Assembly (NCBI GenBank): GCA_937875605.1
Contig: CALLXZ010000051.1
Coordinates: 1 to 6,269, forward strand
Direction: 5' to 3'
DNA length: 6,269 nucleotides
DNA from: an uncultured Moheibacter sp.
GTDB taxonomy: Bacteria; Bacteroidota; Bacteroidia; Flavobacteriales; Weeksellaceae
The translations under genes were made by a program, and so were the position numbers. The first letter of the stretch is position 1, and every line of letters begins with the position of its first letter. The notes beneath the pieces are model-generated. The model saw nothing but the letters and a program-made list of their open reading frames with translations. It ran no database searches and was not told the DNA's origin. This document shows, piece after piece, positions 1-6,269 of the stretch.

Positions 1-6
1 ATAAAA

Positions 7-1329
7 TCACTCCAATCCTTGGGTCAATGGAATTCCGGCATAGAAATCCAGCACTTTCAGTCGGAAAATAAAATTGTATTTAGCTTGAACCATTTGGGAT
101 TTTGCTATGACCAAATTATTTCGCGAGATATTCAAATCATAAATATTCAACACGCCCGCTTCAAAACTTCTCTGAGCAAAATCGGCTGAAATTTCGGAAG
201 ACCGGACACTTTCTTTTGCAGCTTCGTAGGCTTGAAAAGAAGAATTGGCATTGAAATAAGCTTCCTGAACATTTTCTCTAATCGTTTGTTTTTGTCTTTC
301 AACTGAATTTTGAGCTAATGATTCCCCAATTTTAGCTTTTTGAACATTTAATTTATTGTTAAACTTTTCAAAAATCGGAATGCTTACATTCACTCCGAAA
401 ACATTTGTGATGTTTTCATGCCACTGACTTAGCCAGGCATCGGTTGCCAAACCCTTGTTGAAATAATCTGCATAACTGGTTCCGAGATTGTAACTTCCTG
501 AAATAGTCGGTTTGAACCCGGTTTTTGCGATTTCAATTTCTTTTTCGGCTGTTTCTAAATCAACTTCTGCTTTTTTTACGGCAGGTTGTTCTGCATAAGC
601 CGTTTGCAAAACTTGATTCAAATCGTAAAGTCCCATCGAGATGTCGTCCGGAATGGAAACCATTTCGATGTCAAATTCTCTGTAGTCAGGTAATTGTAAT
701 AAAACGGAAAGATTAAAAAGAGCACGATCAACTTCGATTTTAGCATCGGCAACGTTCTTTTTTTCTTGAGCAACATTGGCTTCTGACTGAACTAAATCGG
801 CACGGGCAATTCGACCATTGTTAAAAAGTTTTTGCGAACGGTCTAACTGTTGCTCAGTTACCGCTAAATTTCCCTCAGCAATTAGAAGTAACTCACGGTT
901 CAGTACGATATTTAGATAATAATTTACAACCATCAGCGAAATATCATTGATTACCGTTTCGGTTTGAAATTTATACGAATTTACATTTAGCGCAGCTTTT
1001 TCCTTATTTAAATGCAATAATCCACCATTATAAATCGTAATAGAAGAATTGACACCAAGGCTGTTTGTGTATTGCTGATAGCCTTTGTCGATCGTAGGAT
1101 TATGAGTTCCCAGTGTCAGAGAATTGTCAAAATAACCTCTTGAAGTTGGAAGCCATTGATTATTTGCGTATTGTAAATCATTTGCAGATAATTCTTCGTT
1201 TATTTTGTTTTGCAAAATGGTCAGATTATTTTCAGATGCATAATCTACACATTCTATCAAACTCCATTTTTTCTGAGCCGAAAGGTTTGCAACAAACAGG
1301 ATGGTTAGTAAAAAAATAAGTTTCTTCAT
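7..1329 (-). CDS. TolC family outer-membrane efflux channel protein
   Basis: This predicted outer-membrane channel forms the exit duct of a tripartite export or efflux system, working with a periplasmic adaptor and an inner-membrane pump. The 440-residue protein starts with a Sec signal peptide (MKK, hydrophobic residues 4-16, likely cleavage after LSA at 18). There is no lipobox cysteine, so it is TolC-like rather than an OprM-type lipoprotein. The mature N-terminus has the family's WSLIECVDYA motif. Two internal repeats are visible at an exact 220-residue offset: beta segments LGVNSSITIY (91-100) and FGVNVSIPIF (311-320), and helical G-x5-DL motifs at G172/D178 and G392/D398. Long Gln/Glu/Ala-rich helices lie between them. 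I chose ATG at 1329 over an in-frame TTG at 1341 because it starts directly at the signal peptide and has a TAAAA element 15 nt upstream. The TGA stop is at 7-9. Adaptor and pump genes may lie beyond the left edge, so the substrate is unknown. Confidence 0.93.
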   Translation of the reverse strand: MKKLIFLLTILFVANLSAQKKWSLIECVDYASENNLTILQNKINEELSANDLQYANNQWLPTSRGYFDNSLTLGTHNPTIDKGYQQYTNSLGVNSSITIYNGGLLHLNKEKAALNVNSYKFQTETVINDISLMVVNYYLNIVLNRELLLIAEGNLAVTEQQLDRSQKLFNNGRIARADLVQSEANVAQEKKNVADAKIEVDRALFNLSVLLQLPDYREFDIEMVSIPDDISMGLYDLNQVLQTAYAEQPAVKKAEVDLETAEKEIEIAKTGFKPTISGSYNLGTSYADYFNKGLATDAWLSQWHENITNVFGVNVSIPIFEKFNNKLNVQKAKIGESLAQNSVERQKQTIRENVQEAYFNANSSFQAYEAAKESVRSSEISADFAQRSFEAGVLNIYDLNISRNNLVIAKSQMVQAKYNFIFRLKVLDFYAGIPLTQGLE

Positions 1330-1378
1330 AAATTCAATCAACTGTTTTATTTGTCAATTATTCATTCGAAATGTTACA

Positions 1379-1411
1379 AAAAATTAGGAAGATTTAAAGT
1401 AGAACTTCAAA
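1379..1411 (-). promoter_or_regulatory. Candidate promoter for the TolC-family gene
   Basis: Read on the minus strand, TTTG (1411-1408) is followed after 21 nt by TAATTTTT (1386-1379). This matches the Bacteroidota -7 box TAnnTTTG except for the last base. Spacing fits the reported flavobacterial -33/-7 arrangement, and the implied leader would be roughly 45 nt. The region is AT-rich, so a chance match is quite possible. Confidence 0.3.
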
Positions 1412-1437
1412 AATTAAAGTTACTTCAATTATATTCG
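1406..1437 (+). promoter_or_regulatory. Weak candidate promoter for the rimK fusion gene
   Basis: TATATTCG (1430-1437) matches the TAnnTTTG -7 box with one mismatch. Only a poor -33 element (TTC at 1406-1408, 21 nt upstream) accompanies it. The implied leader would be about 15 nt, just enough to include the TAAAA element. It overlaps the candidate opposite-strand promoter at 1379-1411, so if both were used they would compete. I regard this as tentative. Confidence 0.2.
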
Positions 1438-1439
1438 TA

Positions 1440-1448
1440 TTAAAATTA
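1440..1448 (+). promoter_or_regulatory. TAAAA-type translation initiation element of rimK
   Basis: TTAAAATTA lies exactly 9 nt before the ATG at 1458, and there is no Shine-Dalgarno sequence. The same nine bases occur at the same distance before the protease gene (3007-3015). Bacteroidota mRNAs commonly lack Shine-Dalgarno pairing, and AT-rich leaders with TAAAA motifs are known in Flavobacterium. This supports ATG 1458 over the in-frame Met at 1470. Confidence 0.45.
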
Positions 1449-1457
1449 AGATTCACA

Positions 1458-2852
1458 ATGAATGAAAAAATGGTGGCGGGAAGTGAAGAGTGGGTTTCTC
1501 TTCCTGATTTAGGGTTGCCAACGATAAAAGTAAGAGTGGACAGTGGTGCCAAAACTTCGGCTTTGCATGCGGTAAACATTCAGCCGTTTCAGCGGAATGC
1601 GGAGAGTTGGGTTTCGTTTGACGTTTATCCATTGCAGTTTGACGGTAAGAGAGTGGTTCATTGCGAAGCGCCGGTAGTGGACCGGAGAATCATCAAAAGT
1701 TCCACCGGAAACCGCGAGTCAAGGTATGTCATCCGCACGATTGTAAAAGTAGGAGAAGAGGCATGGGAAATAGAGGTTTCGCTTACAGACCGGGATTCGA
1801 TGGGTTATAAAATGCTGCTGGGGCGTGAAGCGATGATGGGAAAAATTATGGTGGATCCGGAAAGCCGGTTTTTGTTTGGGCAATTGGCAAAAGAAGAGGC
1901 AGAGCGTTTTTATACTAAATCTGACGAAAACATAAAAGGATTGAAAATCGGATTGCTCGCTAGCAATCCGGAACTTTACAGCAACCAAAGAATTATAGAA
2001 GCAGGTGAACAATTAGGACATCAGATTGAATTTTTCAACATCAGTCAGTGTTATATAAAATTAGATGCAAAAACACCGGAAGTTCATTACAGAGGAGGTC
2101 GTACGTTAAACGAGTTGGATGCGGTAATTCCGAGAATTCGTCCCAGCATGACATATTATGGATGTGCTTTGACACGTCAGTTTGAGTCATTGGGCGTTTA
2201 TGCTTTGAATAATTCGTATGCGATCACCCATTCGCGCGACAAGTTATATTCATTACAATTATTGTTAAACAACGGATTGGATATTCCAATTACCGGTTTT
2301 GCCAATTCTCCGTTGGATACTAACGATCTGATCAAAATGGTCGGCGGTTCGCCTTTAATTGTAAAACTTTTAGAAGGAACGCAAGGAAAAGGAGTTGTTT
2401 TGGCAGAAACCAAAAAGGCGGCTGAATCGGTAATCAATGCATTCAAAAGCCTGAATGCCAATATTCTGGTTCAAGAATTTATAAAAGAAGCCAACGGAAA
2501 AGATCTCCGTTGTTTTGTGATCAATGGAAAAGTAGTGGCTGCTATGCAACGTGAAGCTCCTCCGGGCGAGTTTAGAGCCAATATCCATTTAGGGGGAACC
2601 GGATCCATTGTAAAAATTACCAAAGAAGAAAAAAGGCTGGCCATTCAGGCTGCTAAAGCGATGGGGCTGGATGTGGCGGGCGTCGACATGATCCGTTCGG
2701 CAAAAGGACCTTTGCTTTTGGAAGTGAATTCATCTCCCGGATTGGAAGGAATTGAGGGCGCGACGGAAAAAGACATTGCATTGGAAATGATTAAAGCCAT
2801 CGAAAATAATATTGCCAAAAGATTTGTAAAAAAAGGAAAGATAAGAAGCTAG
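1458..2852 (+). CDS. rimK: RimB-like protease domain fused to RimK ribosomal S6 glutamate ligase
   Basis: RimK is an ATP-grasp ligase that adds glutamates to the C-terminus of ribosomal protein S6 in the cytoplasm. This 464-residue protein is about 160 residues longer than E. coli-type RimK. Residues 1-145 match the Zn_protease/RimB-like family: [12 protein letters not shown] at 27-38 carries a retropepsin-type DSGA (D28 putative catalytic aspartate), and [14 protein letters not shown] at 111-124 is the second family motif. Residues 162-455 form RimK. They contain [10 protein letters not shown] (166-175), DAVIPRI (221-227), the nucleotide-binding lysine and loop [13 protein letters not shown] (302-314), VAGVDM (406-411, D410) and [11 protein letters not shown] (421-431, E422 and N424 as metal ligands). 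All key ATP-grasp residues I can check are present, so the ligase should be active. By hand count GC is about 48% over the protease half (1501-1860) and about 41% in a stretch of the ligase half (2221-2580). The gene is divergent from the TolC gene and followed by its own terminator, so it is probably monocistronic. Confidence 0.93.
   Translation: MNEKMVAGSEEWVSLPDLGLPTIKVRVDSGAKTSALHAVNIQPFQRNAESWVSFDVYPLQFDGKRVVHCEAPVVDRRIIKSSTGNRESRYVIRTIVKVGEEAWEIEVSLTDRDSMGYKMLLGREAMMGKIMVDPESRFLFGQLAKEEAERFYTKSDENIKGLKIGLLASNPELYSNQRIIEAGEQLGHQIEFFNISQCYIKLDAKTPEVHYRGGRTLNELDAVIPRIRPSMTYYGCALTRQFESLGVYALNNSYAITHSRDKLYSLQLLLNNGLDIPITGFANSPLDTNDLIKMVGGSPLIVKLLEGTQGKGVVLAETKKAAESVINAFKSLNANILVQEFIKEANGKDLRCFVINGKVVAAMQREAPPGEFRANIHLGGTGSIVKITKEEKRLAIQAAKAMGLDVAGVDMIRSAKGPLLLEVNSSPGLEGIEGATEKDIALEMIKAIENNIAKRFVKKGKIRS
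1949..1970 (+). repeat. Perfect 9-bp inverted repeat inside rimK at the domain junction
   Basis: CGGATTGCT, a 4-nt loop CGCT, then AGCAATCCG form a perfect hairpin, extendable by one T-G wobble pair. It encodes residues 164-171, the first beta strand of the RimK part, just after the protease domain and linker. No T-run follows, so it is not an intrinsic terminator. It may be chance or a structure that slows ribosomes between domains. Confidence 0.6.
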
Positions 2853-2876
2853 ATTAATCATTTAGTAAAGAAATAT

Positions 2877-2930
2877 AATCCTGAATTTGATGAAGTAAAG
2901 TTCTCTAATTCAGGATTTATTTATTTTTTT
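2877..2930 (+). terminator. Rho-independent terminator of the rimK fusion gene
   Basis: AATCCTGAATT (2877-2887) and AATTCAGGATT (2907-2917) form a perfect 11-bp stem with a 19-nt loop whose ends can pair further. The stem is followed by a T-rich tract that includes seven consecutive Ts (2924-2930). It begins 24 nt after the rimK stop codon. It separates rimK from the protease gene transcriptionally. The stem is AT-rich with only four G-C pairs, as is usual in low-GC flavobacteria. Confidence 0.85.
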
Positions 2931-2966
2931 ATCAATTTAGTATGCTTTGAAAGATATCAAACAATC

Positions 2967-3000
2967 TTTGTCAAAATTGTTAAATATTTAGGTAAATTAG
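2967..3000 (+). promoter_or_regulatory. Candidate flavobacterial promoter for the M36 protease gene
   Basis: TTTG at 2967-2970 is followed after 22 nt by TAAATTAG (2993-3000), which matches the -7 consensus TAnnTTTG except for one base. The spacing is within the range reported for Flavobacterium. It lies directly after the terminator, and predicted initiation near 3005-3007 would leave a leader of roughly 20 nt. This is the best-placed of the promoter candidates in the window. Confidence 0.45.
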
Positions 3001-3006
3001 CACATC

Positions 3007-3015
3007 TTAAAATTA
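3007..3015 (+). promoter_or_regulatory. TAAAA-type translation initiation element of the protease gene
   Basis: TTAAAATTA ends 9 nt before ATG 3025 and is identical in sequence and spacing to the element before rimK (1440-1448). There is no Shine-Dalgarno sequence. It supports the chosen start, which also opens directly into a signal peptide. Confidence 0.45.
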
Positions 3016-3024
3016 TTTAACACC

Positions 3025-6000
3025 ATGAATAAACATTTATTTAAACTAAACCTTTTAGGTTGGTTGGTAATTGGATGTGGACTTTTTGCTCAGGTATCAA
3101 ATAGACCGAGCGAAACAGTCGTACGCCAAGCAATCCAGCAATCCGAAAAAGGTAAAACACTTTCAAATGGAGATTTGTCTTTTGAAATTACAGATTTTCA
3201 TGCAAGCAAACAAAGTGGCGCTCAGCATATTTATACCCGACAAATGCTGAACGGATTGGAAATTATCGGAACGGAATCTTCCATTCATTTACAGTCATCA
3301 GGAAAGGTGTCTTCGGTTAAGAGTAATTTCTTGAATAGTTTGGAAAAAAGAGGAAAAGATGCAGCTTCCTCACCTCAAATTACACCCGTGCAGGCGGTAA
3401 ATTCTGCTTTCGAACATTTGGGATATACAGCGATTGCGCCGTTTAATGTTATTTCACAGGATTTTACCAATGACCGTAAAACGATAATCAGCAACGGAGG
3501 TTTTTCAAAATCCAATATTCCGGTTAGTCTGGTTTATGTGATAACAGAAGAAGGAAAACTTGAGCTGGCTTGGAATTTGTCCATTGAAGCGATGCAAGTC
3601 GCTCAGTGGTATGAAGTAAGAGTGAATGCTGTTACCGGAAAAATTATCAATAAAGGAAGTTATGTGAACTCTTGCGGTTTCGGTCATACGCATGAAGAAG
3701 GAGAAGAAGAAATGTGGCATTTTCATGAGAATTCTACTGAAAAATCCAATGCAAATTTATTGTTGACAGGAGCTTACAATGTATTTGCAATGCCACTGGA
3801 AAGCCCCTATTTCGGAGCCAGAACGCTTGTTACGGCAGACAATGCTGTTAACTTAAATGCTTCTCCATTTGGATGGCATGACACAAATGGTTCTCCGGGA
3901 AATGAATACACCACTACACGTGGGAATAACGTAAACGCTTATGAAGATGGAAATAATCCCGGCTTTCAGCCAAATCCAGGAACTTCGTTGGTTTTTGATT
4001 ACCCATTTGATCAGAATTATTCTAATGCCAATCAATGGGAATCTGCCGCTATCACAAACTTATTTTACTGGAACAATATCATCCACGATGTGTTTTATGA
4101 ATATGGATTCGATGAAGCAGGTGGAAATTTCCAACAAAATAATTATGGAAACGGAGGTTTAGGAAATGACTATGTTTTCGCCGAAGCACAAGATGGAAGC
4201 GGAACTTGTAATGCAAATTTTGGAACCCCTTCTGACGGAGGAAATCCTACCATGCAGATGTATGTATGTGGAAGCAAAGACGGAGATTTTGATAATTTAG
4301 TTATTGTTCATGAGTATGGTCATGGAATTTCAACTCGTTTAACAGGAGGTCCCGGAAATTCCGGATGTCTTTGGAATACAGAACAAATGGGTGAAGGATG
4401 GAGTGATTATTTCGGACTAATGATGACCATGAAGGCAGGAGATGAAGGTGATGACGGAAGAGGTATCGGAACTTATTTGTTTAACCAAGGTCCAACCGGA
4501 GTAGGAATTCGAACATATAAATATTCAACCAATATGTCCGTAAATCCGCATACGTATAACAGCATCAAAACGGAAGCAGTTCCGCATGGTGTTGGAAGTG
4601 TATGGGCAGCGATGCTTTGGGATTTGACATGGGCATTGATTGACGAATATGGTTTTGATGCGGATATTTATAATGGAACCGGTGGAAATAATATCGCTTT
4701 ACAATTAGTCGTAGAAGGTTTAAAACTTCAACCATGCAGTCCTGGATTTGTGGATGGTCGCGATGCTATTTTGGAAGCGGATCAGTTATTATACGGTGGA
4801 GAAAATCAATGTTTGATTTGGGATGTATTTGCCCGAAGAGGATTAGGATATAGTGCAAGTCAGGGTTCTTCTGACAGCCGTTCCGACGGAACAGAGGCAT
4901 TTGACACTCCTTCTGCTACGGCTACTTTTACAGCTCCTGCTGATGTCTGCATCGAAGTAGGTGTTATGAGCGGATTATCAGGCGGAACACCATTTGGTGG
5001 TGTTTACAGTGGACCTGGTGTAACGGATAATGGAAACGGAACAACTTATACATTTGACCCGACTGTTGCAGGAGTAGGAATCCATACGATTACGTATTCA
5101 GTTGCAGCAACATCTTGTGCGCCTGCGTCTTCTGATACAGATCAGATTGAAGTTACGGAAGGATTGATGGTTACTTGTCCAAGTGATATAGAAGTAGATG
5201 CAAGTGGTAATTCTTGTTCTGCAATTGTGAATTACACCACTCCGGCAGGAATGTCAACTTGTACATTTGCAAACGGTGAGGATTTTGATGCAGTTGCGAC
5301 TCCAAATTTACCGGAAAATTGGACAACTTCCACTCAAACAGGAACGACTAATAACTGGAGAACGGTTTCTACTCAATCAGCTTCTACTCCTAATTCAGCT
5401 TTTGTGCCAAACTTAGGATCCGTATCTTTAACATCTCTGACATCACCTTCGTTTTTAATTGACAGTAATGCAGCAAAATTAAAATTCAAATTGTATTACA
5501 ATACAGAATCAGGATTTGATGGAACTGTATTGGAATATTCGACAAATAATGGTTCTACTTGGAGCGATATATTGTCAGGAGGTGGAACTTTTGCGACCGG
5601 AGCTTATAATGCAACGCTAAGTACCGGATGGGGAAATCCTCTACCCGGAAGACAAGCTTGGTCAGGAAATTCAAGTGGATTTGTTTCAGTTGATGTTAAT
5701 TTGAATGCTTCATTTGACGGACAAAATGTAATGTTCCGTTGGAGAATGGGATCAGACAATACCTCTAGTAGCACTGGAGTTTGGGTAGACAATATAGAAG
5801 TGGAAGGCGTTTTCACACCTTCACCTACTGTTACTCAAATCGCCGGACTTCCATCCGGAAGCACCTTCCCGGTTGGGACTACGACCAATACATTTGAAGT
5901 ATCAGATGGAACTACCACTTCAACTTGTTCGTTTGATATTATTGTAAATGATGGTGTAGATCCGGAAATCGAATGTCCTGATGATGCTATAGTGGAGGTG

Positions 6001-6269
6001 GCACAAGGCGCTACTTATTCCTTACCAAATTATTGGGCAAACGGAAGCGTTACGGCTACAGACAATTGTTCTGCCGTTTCCAATCAAACACAGACACCAA
6101 TAGCCGGAACTGCATTAGGAGTAGGTTCTCATACGATCGAATTTACCGTTCAGGATAGTTCCGGAAATATGGCAACTTGTAGTTTTGAGTTGACAGTAGA
6201 GGAATTAATGGGCGTGAGTGATGCTGAATTCAGTAATTTGATCAGTATTTATCCAAATCCTGCTGACAA
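3025..6269 (+). CDS. Secreted M36 (fungalysin-type) zinc metalloprotease with T9SS sorting signal, 3' end outside window
   Basis: This is a predicted extracellular zinc endopeptidase; 1081 codons are visible without a stop. The signal peptide spans residues 1-22 (MNKHLFKLN, hydrophobic core, cleavage after FA). An FTP-type propeptide follows at about 50-100 (HIYTRQMLNGLEIIGTE from 68). A PepSY-like segment at about 173-211 ends in NAVTGKI. A His/Glu-rich linker covers 221-235. The M36 catalytic domain spans about 248-629: HEYGHG at 429-434 gives zinc ligands H429 and H433 and catalytic E430, GEGWSD at 456-461 gives the third ligand E457, and HGVGSVWAAMLWDL begins at H521. An Ig-like module (630-712) contains YSGPGVTDNGNGTTYTFDP. 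HYR-like segments lie at 714-748 and 932-976, apparently interrupted by a jelly-roll (MAM-like) module at 750-930. A second, intact HYR spans 977-1060. Residues 1061-1081 contain ISIYPNPAD, the opening motif of a type A T9SS sorting domain. The protein should pass through Sec and then T9SS, losing the propeptide and sorting domain. Roughly 60-80 residues are missing at the window edge. Confidence 0.93.
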   Translation, partial: MNKHLFKLNLLGWLVIGCGLFAQVSNRPSETVVRQAIQQSEKGKTLSNGDLSFEITDFHASKQSGAQHIYTRQMLNGLEIIGTESSIHLQSSGKVSSVKSNFLNSLEKRGKDAASSPQITPVQAVNSAFEHLGYTAIAPFNVISQDFTNDRKTIISNGGFSKSNIPVSLVYVITEEGKLELAWNLSIEAMQVAQWYEVRVNAVTGKIINKGSYVNSCGFGHTHEEGEEEMWHFHENSTEKSNANLLLTGAYNVFAMPLESPYFGARTLVTADNAVNLNASPFGWHDTNGSPGNEYTTTRGNNVNAYEDGNNPGFQPNPGTSLVFDYPFDQNYSNANQWESAAITNLFYWNNIIHDVFYEYGFDEAGGNFQQNNYGNGGLGNDYVFAEAQDGSGTCNANFGTPSDGGNPTMQMYVCGSKDGDFDNLVIVHEYGHGISTRLTGGPGNSGCLWNTEQMGEGWSDYFGLMMTMKAGDEGDDGRGIGTYLFNQGPTGVGIRTYKYSTNMSVNPHTYNSIKTEAVPHGVGSVWAAMLWDLTWALIDEYGFDADIYNGTGGNNIALQLVVEGLKLQPCSPGFVDGRDAILEADQLLYGGENQCLIWDVFARRGLGYSASQGSSDSRSDGTEAFDTPSATATFTAPADVCIEVGVMSGLSGGTPFGGVYSGPGVTDNGNGTTYTFDPTVAGVGIHTITYSVAATSCAPASSDTDQIEVTEGLMVTCPSDIEVDASGNSCSAIVNYTTPAGMSTCTFANGEDFDAVATPNLPENWTTSTQTGTTNNWRTVSTQSASTPNSAFVPNLGSVSLTSLTSPSFLIDSNAAKLKFKLYYNTESGFDGTVLEYSTNNGSTWSDILSGGGTFATGAYNATLSTGWGNPLPGRQAWSGNSSGFVSVDVNLNASFDGQNVMFRWRMGSDNTSSSTGVWVDNIEVEGVFTPSPTVTQIAGLPSGSTFPVGTTTNTFEVSDGTTTSTCSFDIIVNDGVDPEIECPDDAIVEVAQGATYSLPNYWANGSVTATDNCSAVSNQTQTPIAGTALGVGSHTIEFTVQDSSGNMATCSFELTVEELMGVSDAEFSNLISIYPNPAD

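Noticed and set aside
1330..1341. Upstream TTG start adding MIEF to the TolC-family protein
   Set aside because: ATG at 1329 begins directly with a normal signal peptide (MKKLIFLL) and has a TAAAA element 15 nt upstream. The TTG extension only adds four residues ahead of it.
1330..1457. Search for a small RNA, riboswitch or operator in the divergent intergenic region
   Set aside because: I saw no convincing stem-loop with conserved core or dyad operator, only AT-rich sequence with weak promoter-like boxes.
3505..4162. Short open frames on both strands inside the protease gene, and similar ones inside rimK and the TolC gene
   Set aside because: All lie within long, well-supported coding frames. 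They have no recognisable domains and look like chance frames.
4352..4364. CCGGAA-A-TTCCGG palindrome in the protease catalytic region
   Set aside because: It has only 6-bp arms with a one-base centre and encodes the conserved PGNSG stretch. GGA and CCG codons are frequent here, so chance is likely.
5270..5815. Possible frameshift or assembly join explaining the split HYR domain
   Set aside because: The reading frame continues without a stop, and a coherent domain fills the gap with codon use like its neighbours, so an in-frame domain insertion is the better reading.
1..6269. CRISPR arrays, tRNA/rRNA genes, insertion sequences, phage or defence genes
   Set aside because: I found no spaced direct repeats, clover-leaf sequences, transposase motifs or terminal inverted repeats. 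The three genes are ordinary chromosomal families.

Overview
The window looks like chromosomal DNA from a member of the Flavobacteriia (Bacteroidota). It is AT-rich and has no Shine-Dalgarno sequences. Its genes carry upstream TAAAA elements and promoter-like TTTG / TAnnTTTG boxes. The last gene ends in the start of a type IX secretion (T9SS) sorting domain, with HYR and Ig-like modules typical of flavobacterial secreted proteins. I cannot name a genus.

Layout. On the minus strand, 7-1329 is a complete TolC-type outer-membrane efflux channel whose start faces right. A 128-bp divergent intergenic region (1330-1457) holds weak promoter candidates for both directions. On the plus strand, 1458-2852 encodes a two-domain protein: a RimB-like (Zn_protease/retropepsin-like) domain fused to a full RimK ATP-grasp ligase. 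The 172-bp gap that follows holds a clear intrinsic terminator (2877-2930) and a plausible flavobacterial promoter (2967-3000). From 3025 to the right edge runs one long open frame (1081 codons, no stop in the window). It encodes a secreted M36 (fungalysin-type) zinc metalloprotease with signal peptide, FTP/PepSY propeptide, HEYGH catalytic domain, an Ig-like module, HYR modules, a jelly-roll (MAM-like) module and the first residues of a T9SS sorting domain.

How the genes relate. They appear to be three separate transcription units rather than one pathway. TolC would serve export or efflux, the RimK fusion would modify ribosomal protein S6, and the protease would act outside the cell. There is no stretch over 300 bases without a gene. 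I see no RNA gene, CRISPR, insertion sequence or attachment site.

I do not see a wholly new system. The points most worth following up are: (1) a jelly-roll domain that appears nested inside one HYR domain of the protease; (2) the fusion of a putative S6-glutamylation protease with its ligase; (3) a His/acid-rich linker at the propeptide-catalytic boundary; and (4) a perfect 9-bp hairpin in the rimK mRNA at the junction between its two domains.
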